Below the pieces are notes generated by a model that saw only the letters and a program-made list of their open reading frames with translations, made no database searches and was not told where the DNA came from. 64,000 nucleotides of DNA from an uncultured Eubacteriales bacterium (GTDB taxonomy: Bacteria; Bacillota; Clostridia; Oscillospirales; Oscillospiraceae): NCBI GenBank assembly GCA_900545815.1, contig URAM01000004.1:1-64000 (forward strand). Direction: 5' to 3'. This document shows, piece by piece, positions 25,558 to 32,378 of the stretch. Each line of letters starts with the position of its first letter. The stretch's first letter is position 1. A program made the translations under genes and the position numbers.

Positions 25558-26562
25558 TCACAAAACGGCGGTCATCATGCCGATGTTGGCGCCAACGGCA
25601 CCGCCTACCATCAAAATCTTGGATCCCGCATGGAGCCGGCCGTCCTGCCAGGCACGGTAGGCCGCCAAGGGCACGTTGCTGGCGCCCATGTTGCCGCAGT
25701 CCTTGACGATCTCCACGAACTTGCTCAAGTCCATATCCATGGCCTTGCTGATGTGCGCCACAATCCACTTGGCCACCTGGGTGGGAACGATATAGTCCAA
25801 GTCCTCCTTCGTCCAACCGGCGGCGGCCAGCACCTTGGGGATGGTGTAGGGCGCTTCCGCTGCGGCATCGGTGAGGGCTTTGGTGGTGCCGGGGACGTAC
25901 ATCTTATCTGGGTCGCCGGGGAAGGCCACGCCGCCGCCCCAGATGACGTTGTTGTTCCAAATCTCCGGAATGGTCTTGAACCAGGAGGTGTGGATGCCCC
26001 GCTGGTCGTCCGAGGACTTTTGGAGCAGGAACGCCCCGCCGCCATCCCCTACAGAGAGGGCTACCGGCGCCCGCTGGATGAGTTCTTCCTTGCTGTCGTA
26101 GCGGAGCTTCGTCCATTTGGACAGGCACTCGCCGGAGACCACCAGAACCGTCTCCGCCTTGCCGGTGGCAATGAAGCTGTCAGCGATGTCCACACCGCTA
26201 AGGAAGGCGTTGCAGGCGTTTTTGACGTCAAAGGCGAAGCCGTTGCGGATGTTCAGCTTGTCCGCCACCACGTTGGCGGTGGCCGGTTCCACGAAATCCT
26301 GGGTGACCGAGGTGAACAGGATGGCGTCCACGTCCTGGGGTTCCACGCCGGCCTCCTTCATGGCGATCTCCCCCGCTCGGGCGGCGATGTCGGAGCACAG
26401 CTCCTCCTTGGCCGCCCAGTGGCGGGAGGCACAGCCGGTGAGCATCTTGCACAGGCCGAGCTTCACGCCGTGGTCTTTGTATCCGGCCATCTCCTCCAGC
26501 TCCTCGCTGGTGACCACCCGTTCCGGCAGATACCCGCCGATTCCTTTGATCCATGTACTCAT
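25558..26562 (-). CDS. KASIII-like ketoacyl synthase/acyltransferase lacking the catalytic His
   Basis: 334 residues from ATG 26562, overlapping the TE stop (ATGA). FabH fold: IGGYLPERVVTSEEL start, nucleophile C117 in DVKNACNAFLSG, GDGGGAFLL and the Asn in DCGNMGASNVPLA (N291). The His of the Cys-His-Asn triad, normally in 'PHQAN', is Thr261 (IVPTQVAKW). Without His, decarboxylative condensation is unlikely. KASIII variants in natural-product clusters act as acyltransferases (ester or amide formation), so transfer of an acyl group between carriers or onto a nucleophile is plausible. The substrate is unknown. Confidence 0.83.
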   Translation of the reverse strand: MSTWIKGIGGYLPERVVTSEELEEMAGYKDHGVKLGLCKMLTGCASRHWAAKEELCSDIAARAGEIAMKEAGVEPQDVDAILFTSVTQDFVEPATANVVADKLNIRNGFAFDVKNACNAFLSGVDIADSFIATGKAETVLVVSGECLSKWTKLRYDSKEELIQRAPVALSVGDGGGAFLLQKSSDDQRGIHTSWFKTIPEIWNNNVIWGGGVAFPGDPDKMYVPGTTKALTDAAAEAPYTIPKVLAAAGWTKEDLDYIVPTQVAKWIVAHISKAMDMDLSKFVEIVKDCGNMGASNVPLAAYRAWQDGRLHAGSKILMVGGAVGANIGMMTAVL

Positions 26563-27263
26563 ACAGCCTTTTCTCCTTCTATGATCTGCTGGATGTAATG
26601 CAGAAAATCTGCTTCCTGTTCTCGCATATAAAAGTGGGTGCCGGCGAAAATTTTGACCTCCAATAGGTTGGGGGCGCTCTCCTGCCACAACGTCAGCTCC
26701 TCCGTGTCCCCCACCTCGGCATCATCATTGCCGCACAGCACCACAGTCTCCGCTTGAACGACATTGCAAGTGGGACGGTACTGCTCCAACAGCCGGATAT
26801 CCTCTCGGCAGAGGGTGAAAAGCATCTGGAACATCTGCAAATTGGTCTGCACCTCCTCTGGGAAGCCGCCCAGCTTCATGAGATACTCGTTCAGCTCCTC
26901 CTCGGAACCGAACCCGTAGTGGTGAGGCTGGAAGCACACCGGCGGGTGCTGGCCGGAGAGGATGAGACGGGCGGCCTGTTTACCGTAGTGGGCTTCCAAC
27001 AGGGCTTCCGTCTCATAGGCCACGAAGGCGCCCATGCTGTGGCCGAAAATGCAGAAGGGTTCATCGCCGACAAAATCTGTGATACGCTCCGCCGCTGTCT
27101 GGGCGATGGCCATGAGGCTTTCGGCGTTGGGCTCTTTCCCTTGATAGCCTCTGCCGGGGTATTCATACAGGTAGAGGTCTTCTTTGTGCAGCGTCTTTAT
27201 CTGCCGCAAAAAATTGAAATAAAACGCAAATCCACCGGCGTGTGGAAAACAAATCAGTTTCAT
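26559..27263 (-). CDS. Type II thioesterase (Ser nucleophile)
   Basis: 234 residues from ATG 27263 (AAAGGAAC); upstream open frame is a shadow of the PPTase. It starts KLICFPHAGGFAFYFNFL and has the elbow FGHSMGAFVAYE with Ser, an Asp region (CGNDDAEVGD) and the His in AGTHFYM. Length and motifs fit stand-alone editing TEs that remove wrong acyl groups from carrier proteins (GrsT/SrfD-like). It contrasts with the second TE of the operon, which has Cys. Confidence 0.9.
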   Translation of the reverse strand: MKLICFPHAGGFAFYFNFLRQIKTLHKEDLYLYEYPGRGYQGKEPNAESLMAIAQTAAERITDFVGDEPFCIFGHSMGAFVAYETEALLEAHYGKQAARLILSGQHPPVCFQPHHYGFGSEEELNEYLMKLGGFPEEVQTNLQMFQMLFTLCREDIRLLEQYRPTCNVVQAETVVLCGNDDAEVGDTEELTLWQESAPNLLEVKIFAGTHFYMREQEADFLHYIQQIIEGEKAV

Positions 27264-27286
27264 AAGTTCCTTTCTATTCACTGGTT

Positions 27287-28105
27287 CTATAACCATCGGA
27301 ATGGTTTTTTCTGCGCCATCCACGGCTCCATGTCCGCCAAGGTCACCGGCACGATCACCGCAGAACGCAGCGTTCGCTCCGGCGGCACGCAGATGGAGAG
27401 GCAGTAGTCCTCCCCCACCGGCTGGGTGAACCCGCTGGCGCAGGGTTGGCCGGTCCGAACGTGACGGATGACAGAACGGCAGGCATCCCCTGCCACCGGT
27501 TCCACCTGAAATTGCGGAAATCCACAGTTCAGCCCGTCCCCTCGCAGCTTGCCAAAGCTCTCCTTCAGCGTCCAAAGCTGGATAAATCGCCGCTCTGGCG
27601 GCATCGGCGCCTGCTCTAGCTGCTGTCGTTCCTGGGGCGTCAGGCACAGTCCGTACATCCCCTGCTCCACCGGCCGGACTTTTTCAATGTCCACACCAAG
27701 GGGGCAATCCGCCAGCCCACAGACCGCCCAATCTCCCGCATGGGAGAGGCTGAACTGGGCGGGACTGCCCTCCAAAAAGGGCTTTCCGTACCGGTTCTTC
27801 CGCAGTGCCATGGGACGTCCCCCACACCACTGCCACAGGCAGAAATTGCCCAACAACCCAGCGGCCACACAGCGCAGCCGATCTGCTTCTCGGCGAAAGG
27901 CGCCGGCACGATGCCAGCGCTCTGGGGAGAGGAAGGGTGCGTAGGGTTCCAGGGTGTCTGGGCACAGTTGATGGATGGCGAACAAAAACACCGGGATGTT
28001 TTCTGGGGAAGGTACGTCACTAGCATGGTTAGCTTTCGCTAACTTGCGGCCAAAAAAAGATGCTCCAGCAGTTTCCCTGCCGGAACCATCCAACCAGACC
28101 TTCAA
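27287..28105 (-). CDS. Sfp-type 4'-phosphopantetheinyl transferase
   Basis: Signature motifs FSLSHAGDWAVCGL, LGVDIEKVRP and WTLKESFGKLRGDGL identify an Sfp/HetI-type PPTase that activates the operon's four carrier domains. The frame opens at TTG 28105, overlapping the regulator's stop (TTGA). Sfp homology begins only about residue 37 (near GTG 27991), and no ATG is present between. So either a coupled TTG start with a 37-residue extension or an internal start is used. A GTTAG-N6-CTAAC palindrome (28028-28043) lies within this ambiguous stretch. Confidence 0.9.
   Translation of the reverse strand: MKVWLDGSGRETAGASFFGRKLAKANHASDVPSPENIPVFLFAIHQLCPDTLEPYAPFLSPERWHRAGAFRREADRLRCVAAGLLGNFCLWQWCGGRPMALRKNRYGKPFLEGSPAQFSLSHAGDWAVCGLADCPLGVDIEKVRPVEQGMYGLCLTPQERQQLEQAPMPPERRFIQLWTLKESFGKLRGDGLNCGFPQFQVEPVAGDACRSVIRHVRTGQPCASGFTQPVGEDYCLSICVPPERTLRSAVIVPVTLADMEPWMAQKKPFRWL
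28028..28043. promoter_or_regulatory. GTTAG-N6-CTAAC palindrome in the 5' part of the PPTase frame
   Basis: A perfect copy of the 16-bp motif also found at the operon promoter and twice at the feoA promoter. No promoter elements are evident next to it, so it may be a roadblock site or a chance match. Confidence 0.45.
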
Positions 28106-28602
28106 GCGTCCCGCTCTTTCCGCGGGTACTCCAGCATCTGCCCCGTCCCAGACAGGGACAGCCCAAACACCTGGATACGCTCCCGCACCTTGGCCGCATA
28201 GACCCGACCAGCCACCAGCCGTTCCCCGTTCCGGAGCAGGAGCCCCAACCGGTGGTTGTCACAGCGGTAGGTGGAGGCCACCTGGGCGATGTTGACGATG
28301 CAGCTCTTGCTGATGCGCAGAAAGCGGTACTGCTCCAGCAGAGACTCCAGGGCGGTCAGGGAATCCTTGCACCGAAAGACCCGATTTTCATCATAGAAAA
28401 AGGTCTTGCGATTGATGCTCTCGATGTAAAGAATGGTGTGGAGTGGGACGCAAACGGTCATATCCTCTACCATGCCCGTCAGCGACACCGCACACTGCCG
28501 CAGAGCGTCCAGCAGATTGCGCACGCGGGCGTCTACCGTGGGACAGTTGACGATGACCTCGATCTCAGACATGGTCTTATCTTGATTGATCCTTACTTTC
28601 AT
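28102..28602 (-). CDS. LytTR-family DNA-binding regulator
   Basis: 166 residues from ATG 28602 (AAAGG). The LytTR domain is clear at residues ~50-150: IESINRKTFFYDENRVFRC, the LLEQYRFLRISKSCIVNI recognition region and GRVYAAKV. There is no receiver domain; the first 50 residues are a short unassigned segment (VNCPTVDARVRNLLDALRQ). It is the first gene of the biosynthetic operon and probably its cluster-specific regulator, sensing an unknown signal without a kinase partner nearby. Confidence 0.87.
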   Translation of the reverse strand: MKVRINQDKTMSEIEVIVNCPTVDARVRNLLDALRQCAVSLTGMVEDMTVCVPLHTILYIESINRKTFFYDENRVFRCKDSLTALESLLEQYRFLRISKSCIVNIAQVASTYRCDNHRLGLLLRNGERLVAGRVYAAKVRERIQVFGLSLSGTGQMLEYPRKERDA

Positions 28603-28635
28603 GAACAACCTTTCTCCCATAGGGTACCTTGTCTC

Positions 28636-28663
28636 CCGATAGTTAGCTATCTCTAACTATCGG
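28636..28663. promoter_or_regulatory. Perfect 28-bp operator palindrome at the biosynthetic operon promoter
   Basis: Perfect 11-bp arms (CCGATAGTTAG/CTAACTATCGG) around CTATCT, core GTTAG-N6-CTAAC. It lies about 20 bp downstream of the predicted start site and 34 bp upstream of the LytTR gene, a repressor position. The same core flanks feoA, suggesting a DtxR/IdeR-like metal-dependent repressor. Confidence 0.75.
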
Positions 28664-28687
28664 GGACATTTGTTCAAATGCTTTCTA

Positions 28688-28716
28688 ATTATACCTGCCC
28701 CCTGCGCCCATTTCAA
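28688..28716 (-). promoter_or_regulatory. Promoter of the biosynthetic operon
   Basis: -35 TTGAAA (28711-28716), 17-bp spacer and a perfect -10 TATAAT (28688-28693) on the minus strand. It is a near-consensus sigma-A promoter; strong expression would be held back by the downstream operator. Confidence 0.8.
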
Positions 28717-28835
28717 GTAATTTGGTGTAAACTGCCCAATTCTTGTTCCGAATGTGCGCAGAACCGCCAATTAGGGTGCGGGAACCCCTTGAATATGCTA
28801 TACTGACATATATCCTGTGAAAAAAGGTGACGCAT

Positions 28836-29375
28836 ATGATGACGGTATCCATCTGCTCCTACGACTCCCCTCTCGGCGGCATCTGTTTGGCGGCGGATGC
28901 CCTGGGCTTGACGGGATTGTGGTTTGACGGGGAGAAGTATTTTGGCTCCAATCTTCCGGCGAACCCCGTCCGGCAGGAGACTGAGATCTTGACCGAGACC
29001 AAACGGTGGCTGGATGTGTATTTCTCCGGTCGGGAACCGGATTTCCTGCCGCCGCTGCATCCCATCGGCTCCCCCTTCCGTCGGGCAGTCTGGGATCTGC
29101 TCTTGCAGATCCCCTATGGCCAGACTACAACCTATGGGGCACTTGCCCGCCAGCTGGCAGCACAGCAAGGACGCGCCGCCATGTCCGCCCAGGCGGTGGG
29201 CGGTGCCGTGGGACACAATGAGATCTCCATCCTCATCCCCTGTCATCGGGTGGTGGGCACCAACGGCAGTCTGACCGGTTACGCCGGCGGAGTGGACAAA
29301 AAGGAGCGGCTGCTGACCTTGGAGGGTGTGGATATGCGTGATCTGTTCCGCCCTGCCAAAGGCACTGCGCTCTGA
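28836..29375 (+). CDS. ogt: Methylated-DNA-[protein]-cysteine S-methyltransferase
   Basis: 179 residues from ATG 28836, spaced 8 bp from AAAGG; GTG 28827 overlaps that site and was rejected. The active-site motif is ILIPCHRVVG with the acceptor Cys, preceded by FRRAVWDLLLQIPYGQTTTYG, the helix-turn-helix of the Ogt/AGT family. It repairs O6-alkylguanine by suicidal transfer. A -10 TATACT lies at 28799-28804. It is co-directional with the next gene (25-bp gap). Confidence 0.95.
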   Translation: MMTVSICSYDSPLGGICLAADALGLTGLWFDGEKYFGSNLPANPVRQETEILTETKRWLDVYFSGREPDFLPPLHPIGSPFRRAVWDLLLQIPYGQTTTYGALARQLAAQQGRAAMSAQAVGGAVGHNEISILIPCHRVVGTNGSLTGYAGGVDKKERLLTLEGVDMRDLFRPAKGTAL

Positions 29376-29400
29376 GAAAACAGATAAGGAGGAATGACCA

Positions 29401-29850
29401 GTGAACAAGGCAGACAGCGCGGAAGAACTGTTCCGGATGGGCTATAATTGCAGCCAGTCGGTGTATGCGGCTTTCGCAGAGGATCTGGACATGAGCGTGG
29501 AGGAGGCGGCCAAGCGAGCCAGCCCCTTTGGCGCTGGGTTTGGCAAGCTGCGCGAGGTGTGCGGTGCGGTGAGCGGCATGGTGCTGGTGCTGGGTGACCT
29601 GTGCGGGTACCAAGACCCGACGGATGCTGCGGGAAAACAGGCGCTGTATGCGCTGGTGCAGCGGCTGTGTGGTTCCTTTGAGAAATCGGAGGGCAGCTTG
29701 ATCTGTCGGGAGCTGCTGGGGCTTGCCAAGGGCGAGGATCTGGCAGAGCCTGCGGTGCGGACGGAGGAATACTACCAGAGCCGGCCTTGCGTGGGGGCTT
29801 GCAGACGGGCAGCGGAGCTTTTGGAGGCGTATCTGACGGACGGAGCATGA
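29401..29850 (+). CDS. C_GCAxxG_C_C family protein
   Basis: 149 residues starting with GTG 29401 behind AAGGAGG. The family's cysteine pattern is visible: GYNCSQSV, VCGAVSG (the GCAxxG-type element), LCG/LICREL and a C-terminal RPCVGACRRAAELL. These small, probably redox-active proteins are common in anaerobes; the function is not established. It is the last chromosomal gene before the acquired island. Confidence 0.88.
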   Translation: MNKADSAEELFRMGYNCSQSVYAAFAEDLDMSVEEAAKRASPFGAGFGKLREVCGAVSGMVLVLGDLCGYQDPTDAAGKQALYALVQRLCGSFEKSEGSLICRELLGLAKGEDLAEPAVRTEEYYQSRPCVGACRRAAELLEAYLTDGA

Positions 29851-29983
29851 GAAGATGTTTCCGTTTCGATGACGTTGCAAACTGCAAAATCATAGGGTGT
29901 TTTACACAAATTGTGCTGCTTTTGCGGGCAATGCCCCTACGCTCTCCCTGTTGTACGAGTGTTCTTTGCTCTATCCTTGCGTC

Positions 29984-30090
29984 GAAAGAAATCGTATCTA
30001 GATCATCCCTTGCCGGACTCCATCGAAAATGAAGTCCGGCTTTCTGTATGCAGAAGTAGCATTTCCTGTAACGGCAAAAACATAGTGATT
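29984..30090 (+). repeat. Degenerate tnpV-tail repeat, copy 1
   Basis: Matches 32058-32166: GAAAGAAATCGTAT, TAGAT, CCTTGCCGGACT, CCGGCTTTCT, CAGAAG, TTTCCTGT and CGGCAAAAA are shared in order. In copy 2 the first part encodes the end of TnpV (KEIVYR-stop). Here the tnpV body is missing and the stop is mutated. The rest of 29851-30186 shows nothing else recognisable except the Fic promoter area. Confidence 0.7.
30012..30044 (+). terminator. Rho-independent terminator (copy 1) behind lost tnpV
   Basis: GCCGGACTCCAT / AATGAAGTCCGGC stem followed by TTTCT. It is homologous to the terminator at 32086-32118. Confidence 0.65.
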
Positions 30091-30186
30091 GTGTCGGAAA
30101 TTTATTGATATTTTTGCCGATGATGTGATATACTATACAGCAGATTAGTGTGGTTTTTTGATTTTATTTATGGTGGAGGAAAGCAG

Positions 30187-31077
30187 ATGCGATACCTTTC
30201 AGTTGCTGAAATAGCAAAAAAATGGAATGTGTCGGAACGCAGCGTTAGAAATTATTGCGCCCAGGGACGTGTGATTGGTGCGTTTCTTACCGGCAAGACC
30301 TGGAATATTCCGGAAAATGCAGAGAAACCGGAGCGTACCAACAAGAGAAAAGAAGAACCGATTACGCTGTTGGATATTCTGAAAGAGCAGAAGGCAAGCA
30401 AATACTCCGGTGGAATTTACCATAAGACACAGATTGATTTGACATACAACTCCAATCACATAGAAGGTAGCCGTTTGACCCATGACCAGACCAGATATAT
30501 TTTTGAAACCAACACCATTGGCGTAGAGAATGAAGTTCTCAATGTGGATGATGTAATCGAAACAGCAAATCACTTTCGCTGTATTGATATGATTATTGAC
30601 AATGCAAAAGCGGCACTGACAGAAAAGTTTATCAAAGAACTTCACCTGATCCTGAAGAATGGAACCAGCGACTCCAGAAAAGATTGGTTTGCTGTAGGTG
30701 ATTATAAAAAGATGCCGAATGAAGTCGGTGGCATGGAAACCGCACTTCCGGAAGAAGTTGCCGATAAAATGAAGGCCCTGCTGACGGAATATAATACCAA
30801 AGAAGAAAAAAACTTTGAGGACATTCTGGACTTTCATGTGAAGTTTGAGCGGATTCATCCGTTTCAGGACGGCAACGGTCGTGTGGGCAGATTGATTCTA
30901 TTTAAGGAGTGCCTGAAATACAATATCGTTCCGTTCATCATTGAGGACAATCTGAAGCTGTTCTATTACCGTGGATTGAAGGAATGGGACAACGAAAAAG
31001 GCTATCTGACAGATACCTGTCTGACGGCGCAGGACAAGTATAAAGCGTATTTGGATTATTTTAGGATTGGGTATTAA
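30187..31077 (+). CDS. Fic-domain protein with N-terminal HTH (class II, self-inhibited)
   Basis: 296 residues from ATG 30187 (GGTGGAGGAAAGCAG). The N-terminus is an excisionase/MerR-like helix-turn-helix (YLSVAEIAKKWNVSERSVRNY). The inhibitory helix SNHIEG (the [ST]xxxE[GN] motif) precedes the Fic core, and the catalytic motif HPFQDGNGRVGR is complete. Fic enzymes transfer AMP from ATP to target proteins; the fused inhibitory helix keeps class II enzymes inactive until released. It is element cargo, possibly a toxin-antitoxin-like or host-modulating module. A 27-codon piece of a second fic survives at 32161. Confidence 0.93.
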   Translation: MRYLSVAEIAKKWNVSERSVRNYCAQGRVIGAFLTGKTWNIPENAEKPERTNKRKEEPITLLDILKEQKASKYSGGIYHKTQIDLTYNSNHIEGSRLTHDQTRYIFETNTIGVENEVLNVDDVIETANHFRCIDMIIDNAKAALTEKFIKELHLILKNGTSDSRKDWFAVGDYKKMPNEVGGMETALPEEVADKMKALLTEYNTKEEKNFEDILDFHVKFERIHPFQDGNGRVGRLILFKECLKYNIVPFIIEDNLKLFYYRGLKEWDNEKGYLTDTCLTAQDKYKAYLDYFRIGY

Positions 31078-31111
31078 GCAAGCCGATTTCCAAAGTATCA
31101 AACGCTTGCTC

Positions 31112-31134
31112 CAAAGTGTCAAGTTGACACTTTG
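31112..31134 (+). terminator. Perfect palindrome after the Fic gene, possible terminator
   Basis: 11-bp arms CAAAGTGTCAA/TTGACACTTTG around a single G, 35 bp past the Fic stop; an AATTTTTTG tract follows 6 bp later. It could equally be an operator-like palindrome. Confidence 0.5.
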
Positions 31135-31204
31135 AAAGCAATTTTTTGAAATGCAAGTTCCGATAATTTGTCTTATGAGAAAGTTGGCAAAAACGAGCGG
31201 TGTG

Positions 31205-31360
31205 CATGATTTCGTGGTACTTCTGGAAACCGGTATGAGCGTCAACGAGTTCTGCGGTCTGACCCGAAAAGATCTGGATTTCAAAAATCGCAGCATCCGT
31301 GTGGATCACCAGCTGATTCGTGAGCGTGGCGGAAATTTCACAGTTCCGCCATTCCCCTGA
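31205..31360 (+). pseudogene. Truncated tyrosine recombinase fragment
   Basis: Encodes DFVVLLETGMSVNEFCGLTRKD and the following ...RIRVDHQLIRERGG-like part, nearly identical to residues ~203-245 of the intact integrase at 50096-51301. It then jumps to the integrase 3' end. The junction falls at GGCGGAAA, a short repeat present at both places in the intact gene (near 50820 and 51235), pointing to a ~400-bp slippage deletion. The first half of the gene is missing. Confidence 0.85.
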
Positions 31361-31568
31361 AGCGAAAAAAGACCGGGGTTTTGCTGTTGGATAAACAGCA
31401 AGTATGGTGGCAGCAGCTTAAGGTTACTACACCACTTAGTAGTGTAGTTCCATAGATTGATAGAGACTTATGAAAAATTGAAGAAAAGCCGAAAGCCCGA
31501 AAAATCCCGTAATATCAGCGTTTTCGAGGCTTATGGAGGAATATAGAGATTATGATAAAAGTACTTTT
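31328..31568 (+). repeat. 241-bp exact direct repeat, left copy (element end)
   Basis: Identical by eye to 51235-51475. It contains the last ~67 bp of the integrase gene, an ACTACACCACT/AGTAGTGTAGT inverted repeat, the sequence GTAATATCAGCGTTTTC, the GGAGGA ribosome site and the ATGATAAAAGTACTTTT start of the phosphatase gene. This is the right end of an element, present twice. Confidence 0.95.
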
Positions 31569-31602
31569 TATTTGCCACGGCATTATTTGCAGAAATCTCT
31601 AA
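31552..31602 (+). pseudogene. Decayed 5' end of a low-molecular-weight tyrosine phosphatase gene (attL side)
   Basis: Translates as MIKVLFICHGIICRNL-stop. The living gene at 51459 starts MIKVLFICHGNICRSP. Differences after codon 5 are mostly third-base changes (TTT/TTC, ATT/ATC), so this is a diverged homologous start carried by an element, now ended by TAA. It marks the left attachment site. Confidence 0.85.
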
Positions 31603-31710
31603 AATTCTCTGTAATATCAAGGTTTTTCAGGCTTGAAGGTGGTGCTACTACACCACTACTACACCAGTGAGTCTCGATGTGACAAAAATTATGAAATCGA
31701 GGTCAAGTTT

Positions 31711-32079
31711 ATGGAAAACAAAAAGAGTATCAATCATATGGAATATGTGCTGGTTGGAGATTACTACATCCCGGCTTTGAAATTGCCTGCAGAGGAACGC
31801 TCCATCGGAAAATACGGGCGGATGCACCGAGAGTATTTGAAAGAGCACAACCCTATGAGATTCAATGACCTGGTTCTGGAGGGTCAGCTCTGGACTTATC
31901 TTGCCGATTTGAATGAGCAGGCACAAAAACGTCTGCAACTCATTGTTGAGCAGATGAAGGTATCTGAGGGTGTGACTGAGGAACCGAAAGCAGCCGACCA
32001 GATGGCCTGGGTTAAAGCCATGAACAGCATTTGCAACCGGGCAGAAGAAATTGTATTGAAAGAAATCGTATATAGATAA
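31711..32079 (+). CDS. tnpV: Transposon-encoded protein TnpV
   Basis: 122 residues from ATG 31711 (GAGG upstream). The sequence YVLVGDYYIPALKLPAEERSIGKYGRMHREYLKEH, split here as a YVLVGDYYIP start and a GRMHREYLKEH middle, is the small TnpV family of clostridial integrative elements. Its role in transfer is unknown. It is the first gene inside the element's left end and is followed by a terminator. Confidence 0.85.
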   Translation: MENKKSINHMEYVLVGDYYIPALKLPAEERSIGKYGRMHREYLKEHNPMRFNDLVLEGQLWTYLADLNEQAQKRLQLIVEQMKVSEGVTEEPKAADQMAWVKAMNSICNRAEEIVLKEIVYR

Positions 32080-32166
32080 TACCTTGCCGGACTTCATTTT
32101 CGATGGGGTCCGGCTTTCTATATCCAGAAGCAGTCTTTCCTGTGTCGGCAAAAAAGTGAAGTGATT
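32058..32166 (+). repeat. tnpV-tail repeat, copy 2
   Basis: Counterpart of 29984-30090, here with the tnpV coding end intact and followed by a fic fragment. Confidence 0.7.
32086..32118 (+). terminator. Rho-independent terminator of tnpV
   Basis: GCCGGACTTCAT/ATGGGGTCCGGC stem (one wobble) followed by TTTCT, 6 bp beyond the TnpV stop. Confidence 0.7.
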
Positions 32167-32244
32167 GAAACAGAAAATCACTTCCGTTGCATTGACATGA
32201 TCATTGATCATGCAAAAGCAGCTTTGACGGAGAAGCGCATTTGA
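32161..32244 (+). pseudogene. Fic gene fragment (27 codons)
   Basis: Reads VIETENHFRCIDMIIDHAKA, then ALTEKRI and a stop. The intact Fic at 30187 has VIETANHFRCIDMIIDNAKA, then ALTEKFI. Both ends of the gene are gone. Nothing else is recognisable in 32245-32378 beyond an AT-rich promoter-like tract before abiEi. Confidence 0.9.
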
Positions 32245-32378
32245 TATAAAATTTCATACACAGAAATTGTAAAATTGTGCGTGAAATTATTGATTAATTC
32301 TATTTGAATGATATAATAAAATATAAGCACAGAAGTGGATTGAGTGTGTGTGGTTTTTAATAAAAAGTTGGTGAATAC

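Larger units (their letters stand above)
29851..31568 (+). mobile_element. Remnant of an older integrative element
   Basis: An AT-richer block holding the tail of a decayed tnpV, an intact Fic gene, an integrase 3' fragment with an internal deletion and an intact right end identical to that of the neighbouring element. Its left boundary is not marked by a clear repeat. It lies between the C_GCAxxG_C_C gene and the second element, so the two elements sit in tandem at one attachment site. Confidence 0.7.

Noticed and set aside
23659..26598. 979-codon plus-strand ORF opposite the AMP ligase and KASIII genes
   Set aside because: It is antisense to two well-supported genes, has no domain, and reflects high GC at third positions. 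The same applies to 18383-19921, 8301-9707 and 21331-22746.
29233..29893. Two ~200-codon minus-strand ORFs opposite ogt and the C_GCAxxG_C_C gene
   Set aside because: Antisense shadows; low-complexity Pro/Arg/His-rich translations.
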